A DNA stretch of 5,124 bases, taken from NCBI GenBank assembly GCA_029778965.1, contig JAKPBL010000481.1, positions 1 through 5,124 on the forward strand, in the 5' to 3' direction. This stretch comes from Bacteroidota bacterium (GTDB lineage: Bacteria; Bacteroidota; Bacteroidia; Chitinophagales; Chitinophagaceae). A program made the translations under genes and the position numbers. Under the pieces are notes generated by a model, which was given only the letters and a program-made list of their open reading frames with translations, did no database searches and was not told the DNA's origin. Shown here piece after piece: positions 1 to 5,124 of this stretch. How positions within the stretch are numbered: the first letter of the stretch is position 1; every line of letters starts with the position of its first letter.

Positions 1-336
1 CTGTTTTACCCGATGGCCTGGGCCATGGGCGTGCCGGGCGAAGACGTGAACAATGCCGCGACCTTGCTGGGACAAAAGCTGACCATTAACGAGTTCGTGG
101 CATTTCAGAACCTGACTAATAAATCGGTGCCTATTCTTTCCGAAAAAGGATTGCTGATCGTATCGGTGGCCATCTGCGGCTTTGCGAATTTCAGCTCGGT
201 GGGCATGCAGATCGGTGGTATTGGTGAACTGGCGCCGGGGCGCCGGGGCGACCTGGCCCGGATTGGCCTTAAGGCGCTGTTATGCGGTACACTGGCGTCT
301 TACCTGAGCGCTACCATCGCCGGCATCCTGCTGTGA
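1..336 (+). CDS. CNT-family nucleoside transporter, C-terminal part (5' end outside window)
   Basis: Frame 1 is open from the first base to a TGA at 334-336, giving the last 111 residues of a protein whose family is usually about 400-430 residues long. Residues 24-35 (GQKLTINEFVAF) fit the CNT signature (G/A)xKx3NEFVA(Y/M/F), and residues 58-70 (ICGFANFSSVGMQ) match the second conserved core segment; both regions lie near the nucleoside site in structurally studied CNTs. The end (LKALLCGTLASYLSATIAGILL) is a typical final membrane helix. The family imports nucleosides across the inner membrane, driven by Na+ or H+ symport; ion and substrate preference cannot be read here. The Met at base 13 is internal and is not the start. 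The gene ends 18 bp before a convergent response-regulator gene. The family call is firm; NupC-like is the nearest common name. Confidence 0.93.
   Translation: MFYPMAWAMGVPGEDVNNAATLLGQKLTINEFVAFQNLTNKSVPILSEKGLLIVSVAICGFANFSSVGMQIGGIGELAPGRRGDLARIGLKALLCGTLASYLSATIAGILL
231..250. repeat. GC-rich 8-bp tandem repeat, 2.5 copies, inside the transporter gene
   Basis: The unit GGCGCCGG is repeated at 231-238 and 239-246, with GGCG continuing to 250. It encodes the loop around LAPGRRGD before the final helix. Since 8 is not a multiple of 3, gain or loss of a unit would shift the frame. It may simply reflect codon choice for a conserved segment. Confidence 0.6.
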
Positions 337-349
337 ACGGCGCTGCCGT
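337..349. terminator. Possible bidirectional terminator hairpin between convergent genes
   Basis: ACGGC (337-341) and GCCGT (345-349) form a perfect 5-bp inverted repeat around a GCT loop. It begins at the base after the transporter stop codon and fills most of the 18-bp gap to the convergent regulator stop. The stem is short and no proper T-run follows on either strand, so this is a weak candidate. Confidence 0.25.
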
Positions 350-354
350 ATCGT

Positions 355-1101
355 CTACATTCTTTTGAGCTTTTCGAGGAAGCCGTCTTTCCGGCGTGTG
401 GAAACTTCCAGCGAAGCACCGTCGCTCATCTGCACAAAGCCGCCTTTGCCCCTGTTGTAGGCTTTTACATGGGCCAGGTTAATGAGGTGGGAATTGTGAA
501 TGCGGCAGAAATTGAATTCGGTCAGCATCTCCTCAAACTCTTTCAGTACTTTGGCTACCGTCAGCTTCTTCTTGTCTTTGAGATAGATGGTGGTATAGTT
601 TACGGCTGATATGCAATATAGAATGTCTTCCAGCTTCAGTATCTCAACGCCTGTTAACACGGGGATGGAAATGCGCTTGCCGGCGCCATATAGATTACCG
701 AGCAGGCTTTCGATCTTGCTGCTGGTTTGCACCAGGGGATTGCGATCGATCTGTTTCTGCACCGCTTCCACCAGTTCGTCGGCGCCCACGGGTTTCAGCA
801 GGTAGTCGAGCGCGCTGAAGTGAAATGCCTTTACGGCATACCGGTCGTAGGCGGTCGTGAAGATCACTGAAACGGGTTGCTCGCCCAGCTCCCCGAGCAG
901 GTCGAAGCCGGTTCGGTCAGGGGCTAACTGGATGTCGAGAAAAATAAGGTCGGGCCGGTATTGCCTGATGGCAGCGAGCGCTTCATCGTAATCAGCCAAC
1001 CCCGCCATGATGTGCAACTTTTCCGGCAGCAGCTCTGCCGCCAGGCTTTGAATGCGTTCAATGCAATGGGGTTCGTCGTCGATGATGAGGGCTCTTATCA
1101 T
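355..1101 (-). CDS. LytTR-family DNA-binding response regulator
   Basis: This 248-residue protein has an N-terminal receiver domain (about 2-120) and a C-terminal LytTR DNA-binding domain (about 140-245). Receiver landmarks are the acidic pair D8/D9, the likely phosphoacceptor D56 in DLIFLDIQL, T82/T83 in FTTAYD, and K103 in LLKP. The LytTR part shows the expected ISAVNYTTIYL strand and FCRIHNSHLINLAHV core. Length is normal for the AgrA/LytR/YehT-like group. Its ATG (1101-1099) overlaps the TGA of the upstream kinase gene as ATGA, which fixes the start and indicates translational coupling. On phosphorylation by the kinase it should bind direct-repeat DNA sites and alter transcription. The target is not known; repeats in the kinase leader (3059-3164) are a candidate. 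The gene stops 18 bp from the convergent nucleoside transporter gene. Confidence 0.95.
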   Translation of the reverse strand: MIRALIIDDEPHCIERIQSLAAELLPEKLHIMAGLADYDEALAAIRQYRPDLIFLDIQLAPDRTGFDLLGELGEQPVSVIFTTAYDRYAVKAFHFSALDYLLKPVGADELVEAVQKQIDRNPLVQTSSKIESLLGNLYGAGKRISIPVLTGVEILKLEDILYCISAVNYTTIYLKDKKKLTVAKVLKEFEEMLTEFNFCRIHNSHLINLAHVKAYNRGKGGFVQMSDGASLEVSTRRKDGFLEKLKRM

Positions 1102-3056
1102 GCGTTTATTGCTGCCTGGTCATATAATGGTATGTCGACAATCACTTCGGTACCGGTATCGAGGTCGTTGATGGTTAAGCTGGCGGGCGCTGCGCCTGCT
1201 TTTTGCCAGAGCGAAAGCCTGTCGCGCGTGATGCTGGTACCGAATGATTTCGGTTTGCTGGTGTCGCCCGGTAATGCAGCCGGTTTTCTGCCTTTTCCGT
1301 TGTCGGTGATCCTGCATTCGAGGCGGTCGTTCTTTGCAGAAATATGTATGTCGATCTTTCCTTCTCCCCGCATGCCCGCCACCCCATGCCACAAGCTGTT
1401 CTCAACGAAAGGTTGCAGGATAAGCGGGGGGATCATGGTTTCTTCCTGCGGGATGGCATCGCTGACCCTTATCTGGTAGCTGAAAGCCTGGTTGGTGCGC
1501 AAAGCTTCGAGCTCCAGGTAGAGCCGGAGGGCCTGGAGGTCTTCGGCCAGCGGGATCGATTTCTCACCGCTGCTTTCCAGTACCATCCTGATCAGCCGGG
1601 CAAATTTATTCAGGTAGCGGTCGGCAGCATCGAGGTCGTTTTTCCGGATAAAATCGGCAACGCTACCCAGGCAGTTGAAAATAAAATGCGGGTTCATCTG
1701 GCTGCGCAGGGCTCTTAGCTCTGTTTCAGCGATGGCCGACCGCAGCTCCGCTTCTTTTTGTTTTTGCAGGGCAGCGCGGCGGCGGTTGCGTTGCCGGGCT
1801 ATCACACCGCCGATAACCAGCAGGCCCAGGCCCCCGGCAATGGCGCCGTTCCTGATCAGCGTCTGTTTTTTTAGCTCGGCGCGATGCGTCTCTTCTTTCT
1901 TTTCTGCGTCGAATTGCATCTTGGCCTGCAGCAGCGCTTCTTTTTTCTCGTCGTTGAAAACCGAGTCCTGGAATTGTTTGTGCTTTTTGAAAGCCGCCAG
2001 CGCCGCCGGGTAATTGTTCATCGCTTCGTAGATAGCCGACATATTCTGCCAGGCTTCGCCCTGCCGCTGCACGTCTTCATGCGCCGCCAGTATGTCGAGG
2101 GCTTGTTTTTCGAAGGCCAGCGCCGAGTCCAGTTTGTGTACGGGCATGATGCCCTGTCGGCGCAAAACCGAATCGGGCGCCACCCGGCACATTTCAGCCA
2201 TATAATGCTGGGCGATGGCCCTCCCTACGGGGTTATTGACCATTTGGGCCAGCGCGATGGTTTGGCGATAGGTGAGAATGGCGGAATCGTATTGTTTTCG
2301 CTCGTAGTAAATACCGGCAAGCGCATTGGTGGCAGTGGACAACTGGCGATAGTTCTCTGTTTTCTCTGCCAACCCTTTTGCTTCGTTCGCGAATTGCCAG
2401 GCCGAATCCAGCCGCATAAAGGCAGGTTGCGAACAGGCAGCCGCCATATTGTTCAGCGCGGTAATCATATTGGCGGTGTCGTTGACAGACCGGAACAGCG
2501 CCAACACCCTTGTATAATGAGATACGGCTTCGGCATAATTGGCGAGGTGCTGCTGTACCAGCGCGAGGTTGGCGGCGGCTACTGCTTCTACCTGCACCAG
2601 GCCCTGCTTTTCGCCAATAGCCAGCGCCCGGTAGAAATAGTTGCTGGCTTCGATATAAGACGACCTGGCTTCATAGAGGGACCCTATCCTAAGCAGCAGG
2701 CCGGCAACCGATTTATGGTCTTTTCGTTTTTGCTGGATTTCCATCGCCCGGTTGAAAAACAGCTCGGCCGAATCATAGGTGCCGCGTACGTCAAAATTGT
2801 CGCCCTTGAATTTGAGTCCCTCGGCTTCTTTTTCCGGCATTTTCAACCGGCGCGCCAGGTCGATGGCTTCGTTGGAAAAAAGCAGCCCGCTGTCGGTGTT
2901 GATATCGTAATACATACGCGAAAGCCGTAGCAGCGTATTCAACCGGTTGCTGTCGGCCGGCGACGCTTCGAGCAACTGCAGGAGCTGCGACGAAGGTTGC
3001 GACAGGGCGCCGAAGCAGCCGCATAACAGTAAAAAGCACAGGTATAAAGGGCGCAT
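1098..3056 (-). CDS. Sensor histidine kinase with periplasmic TPR domain (LytS/YehU type, His_kinase family)
   Basis: A 652-residue membrane sensor kinase. Residues 1-20 form a signal peptide (MRPLYLCFLLLCGCFGALSQ) with a plausible ALS/Q cleavage site; Cys14 lies in a poor lipobox, so lipoprotein status is unlikely. Residues about 35-365 are helical TPR-like repeats (for example NYAEAVSHYTRVLALF and QYDSAILTYRQTIALA), expected to be periplasmic and to act in sensing or partner binding. A helix at about 403-420 crosses the membrane, followed by a charged, probably coiled-coil linker (421-450). The His_kinase motif MNPHFIFN places the phosphorylated residue at H457. The ATPase part has an N box (QPFVENSLWHG, 548-558), a G1 box (DNGKG, 585-589) and a G2-like SFGTSITRDRL segment (604-614), so it looks catalytically intact. 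The stop overlaps the regulator start by 4 bp. The signal peptide beginning at the first Met supports this start, although no Shine-Dalgarno site is visible. The signal sensed is unknown. Confidence 0.94.
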   Translation of the reverse strand: MRPLYLCFLLLCGCFGALSQPSSQLLQLLEASPADSNRLNTLLRLSRMYYDINTDSGLLFSNEAIDLARRLKMPEKEAEGLKFKGDNFDVRGTYDSAELFFNRAMEIQQKRKDHKSVAGLLLRIGSLYEARSSYIEASNYFYRALAIGEKQGLVQVEAVAAANLALVQQHLANYAEAVSHYTRVLALFRSVNDTANMITALNNMAAACSQPAFMRLDSAWQFANEAKGLAEKTENYRQLSTATNALAGIYYERKQYDSAILTYRQTIALAQMVNNPVGRAIAQHYMAEMCRVAPDSVLRRQGIMPVHKLDSALAFEKQALDILAAHEDVQRQGEAWQNMSAIYEAMNNYPAALAAFKKHKQFQDSVFNDEKKEALLQAKMQFDAEKKEETHRAELKKQTLIRNGAIAGGLGLLVIGGVIARQRNRRRAALQKQKEAELRSAIAETELRALRSQMNPHFIFNCLGSVADFIRKNDLDAADRYLNKFARLIRMVLESSGEKSIPLAEDLQALRLYLELEALRTNQAFSYQIRVSDAIPQEETMIPPLILQPFVENSLWHGVAGMRGEGKIDIHISAKNDRLECRITDNGKGRKPAALPGDTSKPKSFGTSITRDRLSLWQKAGAAPASLTINDLDTGTEVIVDIPLYDQAAINA

Positions 3057-3058
3057 AA

Positions 3059-3164
3059 GCCGGTTTGGTTCGCGATATGCTAAAATAGGCCATCTGCTCT
3101 TAGGTGCGCCGCCAAAAAATAAACCAAAACCGGCAGATAATAAATAGTTGGTCGGAAAACCGGC
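3059..3164 (-). promoter_or_regulatory. Three-copy GCCGGTTT repeat in the kinase leader
   Basis: The 114-bp gap before the kinase gene holds three copies of a GCCGGTTT core. Reading the minus strand, two are direct copies of GCCGGTTTT (3164-3156 and 3134-3126), exactly 30 bp apart. The third, on the opposite strand at 3059-3070 (GCCGGTTTGGTT), ends 2 bp before the kinase start codon. It pairs with 3122-3134 as a 12-bp inverted repeat with one extra base in one arm and a 51-base loop. This could be an operator for an autoregulating LytTR protein, or an mRNA fold that buries the start codon. The repeats are seen directly; the function is inferred. Confidence 0.4.
3079..3087 (-). promoter_or_regulatory. 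Possible -7 promoter element for the kinase-regulator operon
   Basis: On the minus strand TATTTTAGC ends 22 bases before the kinase ATG. It differs at one position from the Bacteroidota -7 consensus TAnnTTTG. The nearest TTTG that could serve as the -33 box lies 25 bp upstream, longer than the usual spacing of about 19-21 bp. The same 9-mer lies at a similar distance before the J-protein gene. Confidence 0.35.
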
Positions 3165-3170
3165 TGAATG

Positions 3171-3467
3171 TTATAACCCGTCAAAGCTGCGCAGGCGTTT
3201 GCGCAGTTGCAGCATTTCCGACTGCATAAGCTGTATCTTATCGAGCAGGTGCATAACGGTTTCAATGCCTTCCAGGTTAATGCCCATCTCCTCGTGCAGC
3301 AGCAACATTTTTTCTACCGCAGGTAAATGATCGGCGGCTATCAGGCGTGTGCTTTGCTCCACTTTCAATTCGATCAGGCCGAATTGTTCCAGCTCATCGA
3401 TAAAGGTTGTCTCGATCCGGTGGCTTTCGCAAAACAAAGTAACAGGGATCCATTGTATTGTTTCCAT
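3171..3467 (-). CDS. cbpM: CbpM-like chaperone modulator (MerR-like)
   Basis: This 98-residue protein begins METIQWIPVT and resembles the CbpM family (about 100 residues in E. coli). The N-terminal half is a MerR-like helix-turn-helix fold (LFCESHRIETTFIDELEQFGLIEL). The second half contains GINLEGIETVMHLLDKIQLMQ, typical of the family, followed by a charged helix suited to dimerisation. CbpM binds the J domain of CbpA and inhibits its co-chaperone action; despite its fold it is not chiefly a transcription factor. The ATG at 3467-3465 was chosen over an in-frame TTG at 3491, because the TTG would overlap the preceding gene and add eight unconserved-looking residues. The gene follows the J-protein stop by 10 bp (AAACAAACAG), without a clear Shine-Dalgarno site, and is almost certainly co-transcribed with it. 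Confidence 0.85.
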   Translation of the reverse strand: METIQWIPVTLFCESHRIETTFIDELEQFGLIELKVEQSTRLIAADHLPAVEKMLLLHEEMGINLEGIETVMHLLDKIQLMQSEMLQLRKRLRSFDGL

Positions 3468-3477
3468 CTGTTTGTTT

Positions 3478-4425
3478 TTAAAGTGAAGCAAGTTTTTTTA
3501 CGAGTTCGATTTGTTCGGGCGAAAGCTGGGTGGGCAGCTTGACCTGGTACTCTACAAAGAAATCGCCGAATTGTCCCTCTTGCTTATACACGGGGAAACC
3601 CTTGCCTTTCAGCCGCACTTTTGTACCTGGCTGCGTACCGGGCGCTACTTTCAGCTTCACTTTTCCATCCATGGTTTCAACGGTGGTATCGCCGCCCAGG
3701 AGCGCTGTGTATAAATCGATTTCAATCTTACGGTGCAGGTCGTTTCCGATGCGCTGGTACGGCGTGTCGTTGACGACGTGAAAAGTAATGTACAGGTCTC
3801 CGTTGGGCCCGCCGTTCACACCCGGGCCGCCATGGCCGCCCAGCTTGATCTTCTGCTCGTCTTCGATACCCGCCGGTATGGTAATGCGGATATTCTTTCC
3901 GTTGACCGAAAAAGTTTGCTGGTGGGTACGGTAAGCGGCTGACAAGGGCAGCTCCATGCTGGCTTCGATGTCCTGCCCGCGGAACTGTGTTTTTCGCCCG
4001 CCGCGGCTGCTCTTCCCCGACTGTCCAAACAGGTTGGAAAAAAAGTCGGAAAACCCTTCGTCGCCGCCTTCACCTGAATAGCTCCATTCCCCACCGGCGC
4101 CGCCAAACGGGTTACCACCGGCGCCGCCAAACGGGTTACCGCCGCCGAAGCCCTGGCCGCTGCTTCCCTGCGCCCGCCTTGCCTGTTCAAACTGATCGGC
4201 GTGCTGCCAGTCTTTGCCGTACTGGTCGTATTTCTTCCGCTTCTCGGGGTCGCTCAACACCTCGTTCGCCTCATTGATCTGTTGAAAAAGCTTGTGTGCT
4301 TTATCGTCATTGGGGTTCAGGTCGGGATGATGTTTTCGCGCCAGCTTCCGGTAGGCCTTTTTAATATCGTCGGCCGATGCGTTCTTGTCAACGCCCAGCA
4401 CTTTATAATAATCGATAAAATCCAT
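3478..4425 (-). CDS. cbpA: DnaJ/CbpA-type co-chaperone (class II J-protein, no zinc finger)
   Basis: A 315-residue J-domain protein, close to E. coli CbpA (306). The J domain spans about residues 5-70 (DYYKVLGV to KKYDQYG) and carries the essential HPD motif at 33-35, which stimulates the ATPase of DnaK. A Gly/Phe-rich linker follows (about 86-145), with a duplicated GNPFGGAG unit. Residues about 148-298 form the two substrate-binding beta domains ([63 protein letters not shown]). The four CxxCxGxG zinc-binding repeats of true DnaJ are absent, which favours CbpA over DnaJ. The protein should act in the cytoplasm, delivering unfolded clients to DnaK. The downstream CbpM-like gene, 10 bp away, supports this call. 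The ATG at 4425 lies immediately before the J domain. No CIRCE-like heat-shock operator was seen upstream. Confidence 0.93.
   Translation of the reverse strand: MDFIDYYKVLGVDKNASADDIKKAYRKLARKHHPDLNPNDDKAHKLFQQINEANEVLSDPEKRKKYDQYGKDWQHADQFEQARRAQGSSGQGFGGGNPFGGAGGNPFGGAGGEWSYSGEGGDEGFSDFFSNLFGQSGKSSRGGRKTQFRGQDIEASMELPLSAAYRTHQQTFSVNGKNIRITIPAGIEDEQKIKLGGHGGPGVNGGPNGDLYITFHVVNDTPYQRIGNDLHRKIEIDLYTALLGGDTTVETMDGKVKLKVAPGTQPGTKVRLKGKGFPVYKQEGQFGDFFVEYQVKLPTQLSPEQIELVKKLASL
4091..4140 (-). repeat. 24-bp exact tandem duplication in the Gly/Phe linker of the J-protein
   Basis: Bases 4091-4114 and 4115-4138 are identical, and the match runs two bases further to 4140. The 24-bp unit encodes eight residues (GNPFGGAG), so changes in copy number keep the frame and only alter linker length. 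Identity at every base, including third codon positions, suggests a recent slippage duplication. Confidence 0.85.
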
Positions 4426-4443
4426 GATCTTATAAGTTCATTC

Positions 4444-4452
4444 GCTAAAATA
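4444..4452 (-). promoter_or_regulatory. Possible -7 promoter element for the cbpA-cbpM unit
   Basis: TATTTTAGC on the minus strand ends 18 bases before the J-protein ATG and differs at one position from TAnnTTTG. It is identical to the 9-mer before the kinase gene. No good TTTG -33 box is visible at normal spacing; the nearest similar sequence is TTAG, 23 bp upstream. Confidence 0.35.
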
Positions 4453-4466
4453 CTAAAACCCTATCA

Positions 4467-4474
4467 TAATTTTG
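4467..4474 (+). promoter_or_regulatory. TAATTTTG, exact match to the Bacteroidota -7 consensus
   Basis: TAATTTTG fits TAnnTTTG at every fixed position and points toward the DoxX-like gene, whose start is about 100 bp downstream. No TTG or TTTG lies at the right spacing upstream; only TTCG at 4441-4444 comes close. It competes with the candidate at 4491-4518. Confidence 0.25.
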
Positions 4475-4490
4475 GCTAACCCACAGCAGG

Positions 4491-4518
4491 TTGTAAGAAG
4501 GTGACCAACGTATATTTA
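4491..4518 (+). promoter_or_regulatory. Possible promoter of the DoxX-like/DUF2071-like pair
   Basis: TTG (4491-4493) is followed after 17 bp by TATATTTA (4511-4518), one base from TAnnTTTG. A start near 4525 would give a leader of about 50 bases. The -7 part overlaps the left arm of the inverted repeat at 4505-4545. Confidence 0.3.
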
Positions 4519-4545
4519 CCTGGTATGCATTAATAGATGCGTTGG
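4505..4545. repeat. Inverted repeat at the compositional boundary
   Basis: CCAACG (4505-4510) and CGTTGG (4540-4545) are perfect inverted copies. Allowing one T-G pair, the stem extends to 9 bp (CCAACGTAT with ATGCGTTGG) around a 23-base loop. It lies between the GC-rich minus-strand genes and the AT-rich plus-strand pair. Possible roles are a leader hairpin, a protein-binding site, or the remnant of a recombination site; the right arm does not fit the integron core GTTRRRY. Confidence 0.4.
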
Positions 4546-4576
4546 CAGCAGGTATAGCAGGCTGCGGCAGCAGACA

Positions 4577-4966
4577 TTGACGAACGAAAAAAAACATAAA
4601 ATTCTGGCATGTTTTATTGCGACAGTTTGGTTTGCGAACGGACTTTTTTGCAAAGTACTTAACCTGGTTTCTCGACACGAACAAATTGTTGCGAGGATTT
4701 TAGGCAACAGTCACTCAACGCTACTGACACTTTTAATAGGGCTTGCAGAAACAGTAATGGCAATTTGGGTTTTGACAAGGTTTAAATCAAAATTCAACGC
4801 AGTAATACAAATGGCAGTTGTTGCAACGATGAATATTATTGAGTTTATTGTAGTTCCCGATTTGCTGCTTTGGGGCCGACTAAACGTCGTTTTTGCATGT
4901 ATGTTTATCGGGCTCGTTTACTACAACGAATTTGTATTGAATAAAAAACTGCAAACCGAAGCATGA
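4577..4966 (+). CDS. DoxX-like small integral membrane protein
   Basis: A 129-residue protein with four predicted membrane helices: about 8-26, 47-67, 72-93 and 98-119. The opening (HKILACFIATVWFANGLFCKVLNLV, then RHEQIVARILG) resembles the DoxX-like families found in Bacteroidota; the second helix carries LIGLAETVMAIWVL and the third NIIEFIVVPDLLLWG. No biochemical role is established for this subgroup, and a link to quinone chemistry, as in the archaeal namesake, should not be assumed. The start is a TTG at 4577: no in-frame ATG or GTG occurs between the upstream stop (4502-4504) and this point, and the first helix begins soon after it. No Shine-Dalgarno site is visible. The stop overlaps the next start as ATGA. 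Base composition is markedly AT-richer than in the upstream genes, suggesting a different history. The family call comes from remembered similarity. Confidence 0.78.
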   Translation: MTNEKKHKILACFIATVWFANGLFCKVLNLVSRHEQIVARILGNSHSTLLTLLIGLAETVMAIWVLTRFKSKFNAVIQMAVVATMNIIEFIVVPDLLLWGRLNVVFACMFIGLVYYNEFVLNKKLQTEA

Positions 4967-5124
4967 ACTTTCTAAAAAATCACCCGTTTGCGGTTGAAGC
5001 TTTTTTTGACAGTTCGCTTGTGCTGACACTGGCCGCTCCAAAAGAACAACTTCAAAATTTCATCCCCGAATGTTTAGCGCTTGACAGTTTTCAAGACAAG
5101 TGGGCATTTGTTGCAGTCGCCATG
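4963..5124 (+). CDS. DUF2071-like protein, N-terminal part (3' end outside window)
   Basis: The frame opens with ATG at 4963-4965, inside the TGA of the DoxX-like gene, and stays open for 54 codons to the window end. The start (MNFLKNHPFAVEAFFDSSLVLTLA, then VPKEQL-like APKEQLQNFIPECLALDSFQDKWAFVAVAM) resembles Bacteroidota proteins annotated as DUF2071 (COG2071/YqjF-like), normally about 240 residues. In that family this segment precedes an acetoacetate-decarboxylase-like beta fold; no function is established. The 4-bp overlap means that it is translated together with the membrane protein, so the two may act together. Composition is AT-rich, as in its partner. The assignment rests on a short fragment and remembered similarity. 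Confidence 0.65.
   Translation, partial: MNFLKNHPFAVEAFFDSSLVLTLAAPKEQLQNFIPECLALDSFQDKWAFVAVAM

Noticed and set aside
1..1101. Nucleoside transporter as the regulated target of the neighbouring LytTR regulator, as in YpdAB- or BtsSR-like transporter circuits
   Set aside because: The genes converge, so no shared promoter is visible, and the transporter promoter lies outside the window.
961..1718. Two plus-strand open frames of 172 and 124 codons opposite the kinase C-terminus and the regulator
   Set aside because: Both are antisense to conserved motifs (N box, G boxes, receiver domain), and their translations are not protein-like.
1884..2930. A 348-codon open frame on the plus strand opposite the kinase gene
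   Set aside because: It lies fully antisense to a well-supported kinase coding frame, shows no recognisable domain, and long antisense frames are common in GC-rich coding DNA.
3468..3491. TTG start at 3491 for the CbpM-like gene
   Set aside because: It would overlap the J-protein gene and add eight residues with no family resemblance; the ATG at 3467 gives the usual length.
4505..4545. Integron attC site
   Set aside because: The right arm GTTGGCA does not fit GTTRRRY, no matching inner boxes were found, and no integrase is present in the window.
4544..4573. Repeated GGCAGCAG words (4544-4551, 4566-4573) as a CRISPR-like or iteron array
   Set aside because: Only two exact 8-base copies occur with a short gap; this is too little for an array and is noted only as part of the boundary region.
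4445..4707. Minus-strand open frames of 79 and 63 codons upstream of the J-protein gene
   Set aside because: They overlap the DoxX-like gene start and intergenic DNA, and show no domain or recognisable protein character.

Overview
The window looks like chromosomal DNA of a Bacteroidota bacterium, most likely in or near the Chitinophagaceae; this is inferred from gene content and style, not from a marker gene. Pointers are a periplasmic-TPR sensor kinase of the LytS/YehU type paired with a LytTR regulator, a CbpA-like J-protein followed by a CbpM-like modulator, A-rich gene leaders without Shine-Dalgarno sites, and promoter-like TAnnTTTG elements. Most of the window is GC-rich (roughly 50-60% in lines counted by hand), but the last ~550 bases are clearly AT-richer (about 33-45% in counted lines).

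Layout. 1-336 (+): the C-terminal part of a concentrative nucleoside transporter (CNT/NupC family), cut by the window edge. It converges on 355-1101 (-), a LytTR response regulator whose start codon overlaps the stop of 1098-3056 (-), its sensor histidine kinase. Upstream, on the same strand, a 114-bp leader separates the kinase from 3171-3467 (-), a CbpM-like modulator, which follows by 10 bp the gene at 3478-4425 (-), a DnaJ/CbpA-type co-chaperone. A 151-bp divergent intergenic region (4426-4576) leads to a plus-strand pair: a four-helix DoxX-like membrane protein (4577-4966) overlapping by 4 bp a DUF2071-like gene cut by the window end (4963-5124).

How they work together. The kinase and regulator form a standard two-component pair: a periplasmic TPR sensor passes phosphate from His457 to Asp56 of a DNA-binding LytTR protein. 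The J-protein and its modulator form a known pair in which CbpM binds the J domain and restrains co-chaperone activity with DnaK. The DoxX-like and DUF2071-like genes are translationally coupled and have no known function; their base composition suggests a separate origin from the rest.

No clearly new system is visible. The points most worth a second look are the three-copy GCCGGTTT repeat in the kinase leader, the compositional break with an inverted repeat in front of the DoxX/DUF2071 pair, and a TATTTTAGC 9-mer placed almost identically in front of both minus-strand units.
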